Below are positions 10,034 through 22,103 of a stretch of DNA of 64,000 nucleotides, one piece after another. Within the stretch, counting starts at the first letter, position 1. Each line of letters opens with the position of its first letter. Origin of the DNA: Eutypa lata (taxonomy: Eukaryota > Ascomycota > Sordariomycetes > Xylariales > Diatrypaceae); assembly GCA_022661535.1 (NCBI GenBank), contig JAKULF010000018.1, forward strand, positions 496,001 through 560,000. Direction: 5' to 3'. The notes under the pieces are model-generated. The model did no database searches. It worked only from the letters and a program-made list of their open reading frames with translations, and was not told the DNA's origin. Both the position numbers and the translations under genes were made by a program.

Positions 10034-10370
10034 TATCCTTCTCTGCCTCATAGAGGAGTCCCCCCGCAGTGGTGGTGGTGGTGGTAGTGGAGGTGCTAGC
10101 CCCTTTCCTCCTCGACGGCACCCCGACAAGTACCAGGGACTCCAGTGCCGTCCCCGGGGCTCCCGGCCGCGTCATTTCCACGAGCAGCTGTAGGGAGCGG
10201 GGCGAAAACCCCACGAGCCTGGTCTTGGAGCGCAGGACGGACGCGAACGGGCCACGCGACACCTTGGCCGACACGTTCCGGCTCACCAGCCTTAGCGTGG
10301 CGGTTTCCTCGGCCGTGAGGAACTCTCCGATGCCGTGTAGGATCTCGGTTGGGAGCTGTTCAAGCGCCAT
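8955..10370 (-). CDS. F-box domain protein
   Basis: A single-exon protein of 471 residues. The N-terminal 45 residues form an F-box: LEQLPTEILHGIGEFL is followed by ETATLRLVSRNVSAKV, the usual spacing of the Leu-Pro-x-Glu-Ile and Leu-x-x-Val-Ser-Arg signatures. F-box proteins link substrates to SCF ubiquitin ligases through Skp1. The rest is a fungal-type variable region with leucine-rich stretches and no other named domain. An acidic run of Asp residues near position 115 comes from a (GTC)n tract at about 9999-10032. The gene has higher GC than its surroundings. It converges on the catabolic cluster and shows no functional link to it. Its target cannot be deduced. Confidence 0.8.
9999..10032. 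repeat. (GTC)n microsatellite inside F-box gene
   Basis: About eleven GTC/CGT units on the plus strand, read as an Asp run on the minus strand of the F-box gene. It is in frame, so length changes would only alter the acidic run. Confidence 0.9.
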
Positions 10371-11715
10371 TTTTTCTCGGGGTGGGAGTGGCTAATCTGG
10401 TGGTGGGTGGGTAGGTGGGTAACTGCCGACTCATGCAGATACTAACTGTAGGTAGATTGCAGATGATGAAAGAGGTCGCGTCATCTGTTCCGTTCACATT
10501 CCCGTAAAGAATAATAAATCTCGCTGCTATTTTTTCTGTCCACAGCATCGGTGTGGGGAAGAACGAGAAATGCAAGTCCCTAGGCCCGGCCTTCTCCAAA
10601 TAGGGAGGTTTAGAACATACCTATGTAAAGAACTTGGGCTTTAGTTTTGCCTATTTGAACAACCTTTGGTAAATAGTCGGAGTGAAAATAATATCTCCAT
10701 GTCAAGTGCCAGAAGTCATTTAATTACCGTATCTTCTAATTATCTTGAACTAAGCCCAATGTCGTGACTATGTACCTGATCAGGTAGTTCCGACATCGAT
10801 CTTACAGCTGTGCATCAAGAGATCTACGGAACTAGTGTAGCTGGAGTTCTGCAAATTGAATGCGAGATCCTTCATTCGCTCTAGCCGAACACGGCCTATA
10901 CTTGTTTTCTTTCTAAATAGATATCCTCTTACTTTACTCAGACATCCCCATACCATCCATCCACTATATCTCGTGCATACCGTCAATCTTCATTCACCCC
11001 CATAGGCCGTCTATTCAACACCAACAAGATTCACTTCATTCGAACAAAATACTTGGGGAATATACACCGTAGATGGTAAAGGTATCTATCTATCTTCTAA
11101 CTAGCTACTTATATACAGATGAAAATGCCAACGAAGGTAAAAACAGGGTGGGATCTAGAAGCTGAGAATGGATTGCTACATGTTATCCAAGGCAAAAAGA
11201 AAAGGTTGCCAATTACATGCTTATATGTAGAACATAGCTGATGTGATGATAGCTAGCTCGCTCAACATAAATAACAAAGCTCCGTCTTAAGTAAGTGGTT
11301 AGGTCAAAACCCGTCACTTGAAAGGGGTCAGTCATACATACATACATACATACATACGATGAAGCAAAAGAAGAAAGCCGTGAATGGGTATGGGTTCAGC
11401 TATTGATTGATTGAGCTGAATGGTTTTGAGATCAGCCAGCTACTAAGCTGTTGGTTGGTTGGTTGGGTGGGTTGTCTGTCGGTCAAAACCGTACATGAAA
11501 CTCTTTTGACTTTGACTTTCCAACCTTGAGGTCGTACATCTCGTAGACACCGATGAGGCATCTGCTACTAGCCCCCTTTCACAGAACTCCCTACCTAGCA
11601 TCCGCTTCCATACCACAGGAATTCCATTCCATTTTCCTCAATTGGACTACCAACCAGCCAGCTCTTGTTATATATATCACAAGCTCAAGGAACCTTCAAT
11701 CCGTGCAGTACTCTT
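10371..11715. other. Intergenic region with CATA microsatellite
   Basis: 1.3 kb between the F-box gene promoter (right after 10371) and the 3' end of the MIT-domain gene. A tetranucleotide tract of about six CATA units lies at 11333-11357, and GGTT repeats at about 11452-11465. I see no gene. Confidence 0.5.
11333..11357. repeat. (CATA)n microsatellite
   Basis: About six CATA units in the intergenic region downstream of the MIT-domain gene. Confidence 0.9.
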
Positions 11716-14700
11716 CTAGTTGAGAACCCATTCACTTCCTCTCTTTACGAACTTGTCCATCAGCATACTGACATCCAGCATAACAAACCTGCAGATATAG
11801 AATCCAAAGAATTCTGCAGCATGTCGGGTACACAGTTCAAGTCCCACTTGAGTCTTGTCAGCGTGGCGGAGGCCTGGGTCGTCTACTTGGCGGGCGATTT
11901 GATCTACATCCAGCCAGATTAGTCTATGTTATCCAAATAGGAGAGAAGTGGGAAGGGTGGGGAGAGACGAGGAATACAACAAAAGACAAACAAAAACTTA
12001 CCAACTGTCTGAGCAGCATCAAACAACCGCGCCAAACTAGCCATATACCCCCCATAGGGTCCATCGAACCGAACCGACGTTACATCCCTCTTCGCAGGGC
12101 GACTACAAGGTTGGGCGACCATGGGCAAGCTAGGGATAGAACCGCTTCCCGCAGCCACTCCCACGCTAGAGACATCCTTTTCGGTACCGTTGTTCCCGCC
12201 GTTCCCGCTCGAGCTCTTGGAACCGTACGCGCTCGTCAGATTGACCGCAGACCCCTTACTCCTGAGCCTGCGCCAGCTGAAGGCGCCCTTCCCGCTCACG
12301 CTCGCGCTCCGTGGCACCGCCGGCATGGCTTGTTCTCCGTCCTTGTCCGTCGATATGCCGTTGGTGCCCACTTCGTTGCCTAGCTTGCGGCTGAGGGCGT
12401 TCTGGACCGTCTCGAGTATGTTCTCGAAACTCTGCATCTCCTCGAGCACGGCATCCGCATCCGTGCTGTCGACCCTGGCAAGCTTCAGGAGCGCGGCGGT
12501 TAGCAAGTCGCATTGCGCCATTTTGTCCTCTAGGGCGCGCAGCTTCACGCCCTTGACTTTCCAGGCGTCGCGGGGAATGAATAAACGGTTGGTTAAATAG
12601 CCGCCCTTCGGATGCGCGAGTGTCTGGTAAAGAGCACGCATGAGCCAGAACGGTCGGAGCATCGCATCGGCAGGACAAGGCTCAAGGGGTAATGGCGCTT
12701 CGGAGGGCCACTGGTTCAGTGAGTTAGGTGAGTGAGGAGCTGCTAGATGAAATTCCGATTCGAAAAGGTACAGACCGCCAAGACCGGGGGCCGACTTGTC
12801 TCGAAACGCTGTGATGAGAGGTGTTGGTGGTATCGCGGGCATAGTCCCTGCACGCGATATAGTCGCATTCGTGGGTTGTTGACTTAAGGGAGTGAGAGGA
12901 GACAGATCACCACTATCGTCCAAATTGGATACCGATAACTGGCGTTGTTTGAGGGCCTTCAGGCTGGAAGAAGAAAAGTTGGAATGTAAATTGGGACGGA
13001 AAAGGGAAGGTGAGTCGGTGCGAAACTCTTCGTCCTCTTCCTGGATCGCCCCCGCGGTAGGACGAGATGTAGGTGAGGTCGCTTCATCCAGATCAATGCC
13101 TGGCCCACGAGAAGTGGGAGAAGACGCTCGCATAGAGAAAGGACCCGGTTTCGTCGAGGTTGCCGAGAGAGCTTGTCTCTGCTGCACAATATAACTACCA
13201 GTTCTCTGCTGGGTTGCAGCAGTGGCGGTGGCCACTTCAGGAGCTGTAGCCGATGCTTGGCTAAGTTGGGAGGTTTCGATTTTGAGCTGGCCCGGATTCC
13301 GTCCGGAAAGACGCCGGGTTCTAACTCCGGGGGATGGTTGCGGTGGAGGTATCTTAGGCAGAGCTTGTGATGGAGGTAACGAAGGAGGAGCATTCTTCGC
13401 CATCGGAGGAGCTGGAGATGGCATCTCGGTCACGGTAGACAATGTTGTAGCCGTCGGAGGATTCGAACCCATGGAGCTATGCCATGTTCGACTTGTGATC
13501 CCACTCGAGTTAGATTCCCTAGTTGCATTTGAGGCCGGTTGTGATTGTTGACCAAACGAGTAATCGCTGCTCATGACATAGTCTTTAGTGAGCTCGTCTA
13601 GCATGCGCTCTTCTTCTTCCTCGTCCGAGTCATTGCCATCATATACGACGCCGAAGGTCTGCGAGTCACCACCTGTAGACATTTGTCTCTGGCGCTCCTT
13701 TTCCCGCGCGAACTCGATCGCTGACTCCCGCTCCGTCTGCCGGACTCGTTCCTTAGCAATCTCCACCTTTCGCATCGTATTTGCAACGACATCATCTTGG
13801 TCATCATCGTCGCCGTCGTACGTCATCTCGATCGAGTCCATAGGTTCGTATCCGTCATCATAAGCAGCCTCCACCGCAGCATCAAGCGCAGCATCAAACT
13901 CGGCTTCCGTGCCACCGCTGACACCACGGATATGCTTCCTCCTAACCCCTAACGAGGAGGACCTCGAATGTACTGAAGAAGCAATAGAACTCCCTGATTC
14001 GTTAATAGGATCTAACCAGGATACAGATTCGTGACTAGGGTTTCGAGTATGGCCTCTCGAACGGTCATCTGCACCTAACCGATCTGAGGGTAAAGAGAAA
14101 TCCCGACGGACAAAGGAGTCAGGACTTGAAGGCTTGGCAGGGGATGTAGGCCTCCGAGGTGACAATGGTGCGGGAATATATGTAGAGTCCTCTGAGCGGG
14201 GGATGGATAAGTTGCCTCCCTCAAAATTCCGGCGCATAGGAGAAAATGAAGATTGTAGAGGTGAACGTTGTGCGCCGACCCTAGGTGGCGTACCTAATCT
14301 CGAGGTATTTAAACTAAGGGTATTGCGAGGAGAAGAAGACGGGGTTCCCCCAGTGGCAGTGGTGGCTACGGGTGATTCATCTCTGGCGACCTTCGTGACT
14401 GTGGCTGTATGAATCACCGCGGAATCATCTTGTTCGTCATCACTGGATGAATAGACTCCTGGTGCTCCCGCGTAGTCGAAGCTTTCGGGTCTTGCAGGCA
14501 ATTCCTTGTCGCTTGGAGGTTGCACAGGGATCATCCCATCTAACTCATCTATTCGAGAGGTATACGTTCCTCGCTACGAAAAAGGAAAGTTAGCTGGTTA
14601 GACACGCGACGGAACAGTATGCGGTAGACAAGCGAGAACAAATCAGGAGAGATCGAAACCCTTTCGTGGGGAATCCCATCCACTCTGCTCGCAGGATACT

Positions 14701-17383
14701 CCCATTCTAGAGAGAGCCTTCCGATATGCAAAGAAATCCCCAATGAACCTGGTAGAGAACTTACAATGGCTTCTAATTTATTCCTATCCTCTTCACCCGT
14801 CGTCCTCGCTAATACCTGTTGCAGCAGCTCGCATGCTTCGATGTACGACTCTCGTGCGCCCTCGTAGTTCTGAGCATTATCTAGCTGAACAGCCGTGTTC
14901 GCCTTAGCCAGGGCCTTAGACAGCATAGCCTTCTGCGAGGGCTTAGATCGTTTCTCTTTAGGCGATTCGGAGCTCCCTAGGGCCGTGGAAGACCGATTTC
15001 TCGTGTGACCGCGCATCATGTTGGTGCCACGGGTGACAGATGCGGGGGGAAGTAGTACTGGAGTGTTTCCCCGAGTGACGGCAGGAGATGACGTATTGTC
15101 GCGATCGGTCAGACCATCCCAGGATTGATTATTCGACTCGGCGCTGTGTTGGCTCGAGATAGCCGACCTCGGCGCGCTAGGAGTCGGGCTGATCCGTTGT
15201 CCGTGAAAGAGGGATTCCGAGGGAAGAGTAGTCGGGTCGGTATCGAGAGGTGGGAGTGAGATTATCGGGGGAAGATTGGGCGGAGGTACGCGAGGAGGTG
15301 GGCGCGCCGATAGTGGGGGTGAGGATGGTCGTCGAGGGCGTTGCGCGTTCACGTTCGCGTTCGGGTTCGAGTTCGAGTTCGTACTTGAGTTCGTGACGTT
15401 CGCAAGTGATGAGTTACCTATAGGGTTTGTACTGGAGACCCGTCGTTTCGCGAATTTACGAGCCGAAGATAGACGGAAAGATTGAGCGATGGAAGATGAC
15501 GACGGCGAATCGTTCGGTTGGTTTTGTTGCTGCTGTGGTGCGAAGAAGGCAATGCTATCTATGCTCAGACGACGAGAAGAGGCCGAGGAGCTAGTATGCT
15601 GGTGACGAAGGTTTGACTGACGAGGATGAGGCTGGTGATTCTGTTCGAAAGTCGGGCTACGATTCAACGTCGAAGTGGTAGATTGCGACCAGCGATTGAG
15701 GTTTCGGAAACCCTCACTAACGGGTGTCAGAACTCCCAGATTATCGTCGAATGCCGATTGCCTGGTAGATAATCGTGGAAGCGGTATATTCAATAGATCC
15801 AGAGCAAGCGAATTGGGCTCATCATCAATACGCGTGTGGGCATTGACAGGGAGATTCGTTTGAGGGTTGGAATTGGAACTGGAATTGGAGTTGGAATTGC
15901 AATTGGGACTAGCAGGCTTGTTGTTAGTTGTCGTCGACCTTGTATTGGTGTGATCGGCATTGACATTCGACGGGGGTGGTAAGGTCCAAACAAAGTCGCG
16001 ATGGGGTGGCGGTAAGAGAGATGAGGATCTCGGGAGAATCCGAGGAGGTTGCTGATTGGAACTGTCGGAAGTGATAGAAGATGTGATATTGGCGGTAGTG
16101 GTGGAAATAGAATTTGAGGTAGAAGTGGATTGAGGAGGGGGATTAGCAGCGATAACTCTAGAAGGACTAGAGCTAGAGGGTGTGAGAGTGGGAGTAGGAG
16201 TAAGAGTAACGACGTTAGGGGTTGATGTCTTCGAAGTCAAAGTCAAAATCGAAGTAGCGCCGGCGGCAGCGGTGGAGATAGTGGTGGTGGGAGTGCCGAC
16301 ACTGCTGAGACTGTTGCTGTTGCTTATTTGCTGGGCAGAATGAGGACCTAGAGGTAGAGCTAGACCTGGACCTGGACCTGATAAGTCACTACTAGCTTTA
16401 GTGGTTCTAGTGGTTCTAACACCCTGTCGAGTAGGGGAATCCACACCACCACCCGCATAAGATGATGTGCTTTGGCTTTGACTTTGGCTTTGACCTCGAC
16501 CTTGGCCTTGATCTTGACTTTGACTATGGCTTCGTGATCGATTGTTGTGTTCTTGTTCTCGATTACCACGAATAGTTGATTGCTCCTCTTGTCGCTGTCG
16601 TTGTCGCAGTTCCTGTTGCTGCCGTTGATATCGTCTCTGCTGCTCTTCTCCCTGTCCCTCTTGTCGAATACTTCTTCGTGGGTTCTGATTTAAATTATCA
16701 TACCTTCCAGGACCTTGCCTATTTCCACTTCCACTTCCACTTCCGGTCCTAACTCCAATTCCAATCCCAATTTGACCATCTGCTGCTGCTGCACCCCCGA
16801 ATCCAATCCCAATCCCAATTCCGATTCCTGTATCGTTAGGAACAGCGGGGGCACCGGCATTAGCTTGAGAGGTCGCCGAGTTTAATCTTGCACCATCTCC
16901 ACCGCCTGCATATCTCTCATTCCGACTCTCCGGGCGGCTTTTTCCTTTGTGGTTATAATGATAATATTGCGCCGGTGTTCCTCTCGTCGCTGCTGTCGCT
17001 GTCGCTGTCGATGTTGTCGTCGATATCGGTACCCCACCCTGGAAATCGGACGTGGAGAAGGTAGGTGGAGGGTACCGATCGTGCTCTGCTCTTGATGGTG
17101 CTCTTGAAAGTCGAAAAGGAGATTTCGATCGATTTCTAACCGCAGCACCGTTTTGTTGTTGATACTGTTGACGTTGTGGCTGCTGCTGCTGTAATTGTAG
17201 AGGAGAATATTGAGAATCTAAGGTGGAATTTCGGAATTTCGGCTGTTGACGTCGATATTGTTGTTGTTGTTGTTGTTGCTGCTGCTGCTGTTGTTGTTGT
17301 GTTTGTGTTTGGAACGGGAAGTTCGAGTTTGGGATAGCGGCGGCATTGGAATGGATAGTCGCATATGATGGTGATGGTGGCAT
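11716..17383 (-). CDS. Large MIT-domain protein with low-complexity N terminus
   Basis: Three exons (17383-14765, 14573-12002, 11903-11716) give 1792 residues. The introns (191 and 98 bp) have GTAAGT donors; the second has an ACTAAT branch site 14 nt before its acceptor. Splicing the first intron joins NKLEAI to RGTYTSRIDEL and completes a MIT (microtubule interacting and trafficking) three-helix domain at about residues 818-888. MIT domains bind ESCRT-III tails or spastin/katanin-type partners. Residues 1-800 are a disordered Gln/Ser/Asn/Gly-rich region with polyQ from CAA/CAG repeats at 17262-17300. The C-terminal half has a long Ser-rich linker and a conserved-looking globular end (about 1490-1792, with PFWLMRALYQTL, SLARLFDAAQ and FGFYICR). 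It is probably an endosomal or cytoskeletal scaffold; I know no characterised orthologue. The last exon is inferred from frame and sequence character. Confidence 0.8.
17262..17300. repeat. CAA/CAG trinucleotide tract (polyQ)
   Basis: A TTG/CTG tract on the plus strand encodes a polyglutamine run near residue 30 of the MIT-domain protein. Confidence 0.85.
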
Positions 17384-20300
17384 CCTTTCTGCTTAAAATG
17401 AGTCCGTGTGTCTTGTCTTTTTTTTGTTTACCCACCACACACATACACAAGTACACAGGAACACAACCGTGCTTTGTCCTATCCCGCCCTGTCCAGGTCC
17501 TGTCACTCTACTCAGGGAGTCACTCGAGTCCTCTTCCTCAACTCTTTCTCTCAAAATCTCTGTCTCGTCAACTCGCTTGCTCGCCACTCTCTCGGTATCT
17601 CTATGCCTCAAACCTCTTGGCAGTCATCAACCCGTCGGAACTAATCAGCCAAAAAAGGAAAACCTTGCAAAAGTGGCCCCTAAACCACTTAGGTATGTAG
17701 GTAGATATTCAAAGAAATCTAGTTACCGTGACAGCTTGCTCGATAACTTAGAGGGAGGAATGGTTATAGTGGTCTAAACTCTAACACGTCCTTAATTTTC
17801 GATCTAACACGGACTTTGTGTCGTCTTCTTTTTGGCAATTTGCATTTGCGACCAAGGATATACCCCAATTGATGGCAATTATCCCGTCCTGACGTTAGAA
17901 CAAAATGGTAGGCCGGGATCCTTAGCCTTAGGAACATATACACAATACACAACCCCTCTCTCTTGTAATACCGTCTGTAGGTTATGCCGCTGCTTGTATC
18001 GTAATAGTAAGTATTGCTAAAGGAAGATCGGATTGTCGAGACGGGAAATCCTATACATGCAGCTAGTTCTTTACTACTAGTTAGACTCTACCGTACCTAG
18101 TTGTCTGTAGGCATCCGATTCTGGCGGTCCGGTGCTGTGCGGGAAGCGGGAAACTCGGTATTGGCTGAATGATTGGTCGAGTAAATAATCGTGAGTTTCG
18201 ACTTTCTGGTTTTGGCCTTTCTTTAACAACCTATCGAACCAAATTGAGTCTTCGTTTGGAACATACTCGCACCCACAAGATTTTGAAAAGCGTGCAAGGA
18301 TCGAAGTGTATTTGAACCTAGCCTTGTCGATCCGACCCGAATCCTGTGAAAGTCAATGGACACTGTTGCAGTAACTATAAACCTACTTGTAACCAGAGCT
18401 ATATATGTATCTGCAGGCAGTGCATTGTACATAGGAAGAAACCTACAAAAGGGGAGGGTAGTCTCCTGATGGATGACGTGTGGGTACAATAAATGCCTGG
18501 CAGCCTGGTATGACCTGCTGTGGTTACGAGTCCGTTACTCTTCACCCTGGACTACCTACATATACTCGCTACTCCGTGCATATATTCGTGTTCTGTCAGT
18601 TCCGGGGGAAATCTCAGCTACTTCGTACCCGTCTTTTCATTAACAGCGTCATTACAACCCAATCTACATTACTAGCCTCTTTGCTTCGATATTCCCGGGT
18701 TCCAATAGTCATTCCAATAAATGTACGCAATACGCAAGTAACCAAGAATCGCCAGTGTTCAACAGAATAATCGTAAGAAGGATACCAATGTAGTATAGCA
18801 GGATTAGGCCGAGTCCGCGGATACATAAACGAGGACAGGGGAAGTAGTATAATACATCTTCGAAATGGCGCAAGGTTGGAATTGTGTGGCACCAACGACC
18901 ATTTGCTTCGTAGATCTACTTCGTACTTTGGTAGCGTTTCTTCAGAATAGTAATCATTCTGTCTTCACCTCCTTACCATCCCTCGCCCTTTCAAACTTCT
19001 TTGGTTTATAGCCAGTGATGAACGAACTGAACCATTAACACTTGCTCCATCTGTAAAGTTCCCTATCAGCAAAGTCCCCATCGCCATCGTGGGATATACC
19101 TACACCATCCGGCCATGTATTGTACCCACCGACATACACACGTACATACATCCACATCCACATACGCACATACATGTATGTATTATATAGATTTTAGGTA
19201 TCTTTGGTGTGGCCATAAGGCAGAGTGACATAAATACGTACTAATACATACTAGAATCAGAGAAATCCTATAAATTCTATTGGCTAAGTTCCCTGAAAAT
19301 GGATATTCTATCAGCGTTGATAGTTGTCAAAGATGGTTAGCTTTGTCACTCTGCCTTCTGGCCATTCCAAAGATATGTAGGTAATACTTCGTACCTACGT
19401 TTGCACCCGGTTATGCTGTACGTAGGCTGGAAAGTCCCGTAAAAGTCCATTTAAACGCGCTAAGAACACCCAGAAGCAGTAAGTCATAGAGCCTAAAGTT
19501 GGGGTCGCTAGGTAGGCAGTAGGTACAAGCGCCGGTCTCCGATTTTATTCTTATCGTTCCTGCGGGATCCAGGGGTTCACTACAGGGGTATTGGGTGGTG
19601 CTAAAGATGAAGAAAAAGCTAAAACAGACTTGGTATTCCATCCCCACCACCACCACCTCCCCTTTTCGTCCATTGCAGAATTCGTGCATCCAGCATCTTA
19701 ATTATGTACATAACCAAGTCATACAACCCTGTTGGTATTCCCTCATCCATCCTCAAGGCTACTCAGCTTGTTGCTCAGTTTGTCTATCAGTCAGCCAGTC
19801 AATCAGTTTGCTCAATTCGGTGATGTGCCTCTCTCTTTCTTCCTCGTCACTCGCAATGATGCGTCTTTTCTCGGGTCGCTGCCGGTGACTCTTCGGTCTG
19901 TGGCTTGATACATATGCATTATGCACGCATGGCGACAGCGATAGCTTACTTACTCACACCATCCCATCCCCTATTCATGGTTCCCACGTGTTTCGTTACA
20001 TACGATACGAGAGATGCATACATTTATTACCAGTCATTCCCACAGAAGACTAGAACAATAGAACCGTCTACAGAGATCACTAGTTAGGTCGTATTGGATC
20101 CAGAGACAAGTTTTGAGGCTGTCTAAAGCCTGTCTTAGGTCTTCAGGGCTCAGGGGTCCCCTCTACACTCTTTACCTCAACCCCTTCAAGTCCTTAACAC
20201 ACATGCCGGTAAACATGCTTCGAAGTCTTCTGGAAGGATGTTTAGTTTGTCTAGAGTTCCCAATTTGGAACCTATCCCCGAGGCGAGACGCCTCCCTTGT

Positions 20301-22103
20301 GCTCGTTAGTTACCAGCTAGCCAGTAGGACTAGGTAGGCTGGTAGGCAGTCCCATTAGTTATCGTATGAAGTACTATGTTTCGAAACTTGATGAGGACCA
20401 CTTATTACCCAATACTGTCTAAACCATCCAAGAGAGTCAGGCAATACCTATTCGTACCTGGATGCTGGACAGATATGATAGATACCATTCAAGATGCCTG
20501 CTCACAGCTTCCCAAATGTCGGTAACAGAGAGATGAGTCTTCATATTGCCAATGAAAGTCGCTAATGAAAAGAAATTCTCTGCAACAAACAATGATACGA
20601 TTTAATGTGTGAAAGAAGATATATCTCCGCGATGACTACAGCTACAGCTACAGCTACAATGGTACAAGTCGTTCAGCCGTTAAACGATACATGAAATATT
20701 GTGAGACACTACAGTGGAGCCAAATCGACCGTTCCGGATTCCGAAGCACTCGGCAGGCTGAGGCTGGAAAACGCGGAAGACCCCAAGGAGAGGGAATATG
20801 CAATTACCTATCGTTAAATAACCCATGGGAATGGTTTTCCATCTAGGTATGACCATGTAAACATACACCTTAGAGGCTAGATGCCTACTTGAATGTGACC
20901 CTAATATTCGCCCAGCAGCGCTTCCATACAAGTGTCATTTAGTTCAAATGTTGATATAACAAAACGACAGTCATGTACTTCTACCATTTCCGACACAATG
21001 GTGATTGAGAACCTTGACGGGTGAAACATCTTCTTCTCGCAATAAACCATCCATAGCCTTTAGCTCCAAAGCCATCTTCCCTGCTATAGTTACAGGCCAT
21101 GTTAATATCCCACCACCACCACCAACGTCTAAACACAACTCGTTTCATGATAGTTATCAACCCGGTTATAAATCGCTTATCGAATAACCACCTAGGTTGT
21201 ATGTATGTAGTTCGATTCATTGAAGCGTTACCTAGGTAGTTACACCAATTGAGCTGGTCGACCTTCAAAGTTCTCGCCAGTTTTTAAGTATTCCGTCAGC
21301 GGTCATCGAATTCACATCAACGACCCTGACAAACACACTGGCGGAGTGTCGCTGAATGCTGGATCGAATTGCAATTGGATCTCATAGGGGTTTCGGGCTT
21401 ATCACATTGAAGAACTAGATGCGGATCCTTCGATTATCCTCATATCACGACTCGCTCGCCGTCATCGTAACCGTAGGGTAGTATCATACGTGAAGTGCAA
21501 AGTCTCTTACATAGAGGCGAATCAGCTCCGCACTATTCGACAATCTGGCAGCCTCATCACGTTAGAGTTTGGTCCATCTGTAGTTTAGATGCTTGCTAGG
21601 GTTCATCCAACCTTTTAAATCGGGATCGTTTCAAGTGAAGATGTTCCTTCATTCAATTCAACCTTGTTGAACCCTGTCGGAGTTCCCCCTAATTGAGTCC
21701 TCGTACCCTGTCAGTTCGTCAAGACAAGACGATGATCCGTGATCTACTTACCAATCTGCAGGGCATAATAGTACTCGGTATTGTACGTCACACACATCGT
21801 GCAGAGCCTCAAGTCCTAGAGTAGGTGGTTTATATACATATGAAATCTCAAAGAAGATTCGTTCCAATTCGTTACATTGCATTGTCTCGTACACACGTCC
21901 AGTCGTAATGATATCGTGAGTCCGTCTCAAGACTTCAAGTATCCGCCCCTCTACCTATCTAGATTGGCGTATTGTCAACAAATACGCCACCATGACTAAA
22001 ATTTCAGTAACACAGAACATCTTCTTTTCGTTTTCCAGTAGTTATATTGTGATTGTGTTGTGTAGATCCAACATATGCGTCTCCCGCATCCTTGACATCC
22101 ATT
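17384..22103. other. 4.7-kb gene-free intergenic region
   Basis: The first 300 bp upstream of 17383 are a CT-rich leader/promoter for the MIT-domain gene. From there to the esterase gene I find only short frames without fungal codon bias, splice-compatible exons or recognisable motifs. It holds dispersed GTAGGTA/TACATA tracts (for example 19125-19180) and one clear inverted repeat (19199-19375). I saw no tRNA signature. A long noncoding RNA cannot be excluded. Confidence 0.45.
19199..19375. repeat. Imperfect inverted repeat, 32-bp arms, 113-nt loop
   Basis: The left arm 19199-19230 and the reverse complement of the right arm 19344-19375 agree at 29 of 32 positions. Both include AAGGCAGAGTGACA and TATCTTTGG. 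The arms could fold into a long hairpin or be the terminal repeats of a small non-autonomous transposon. I could not define a convincing target-site duplication. Confidence 0.8.

Noticed and set aside
13455..13480. GGATTCGAACCC-like string suggesting a tRNA T-arm
   Set aside because: It lies inside the coding exon of the MIT-domain protein and has no acceptor stem, D-arm or anticodon arm around it.
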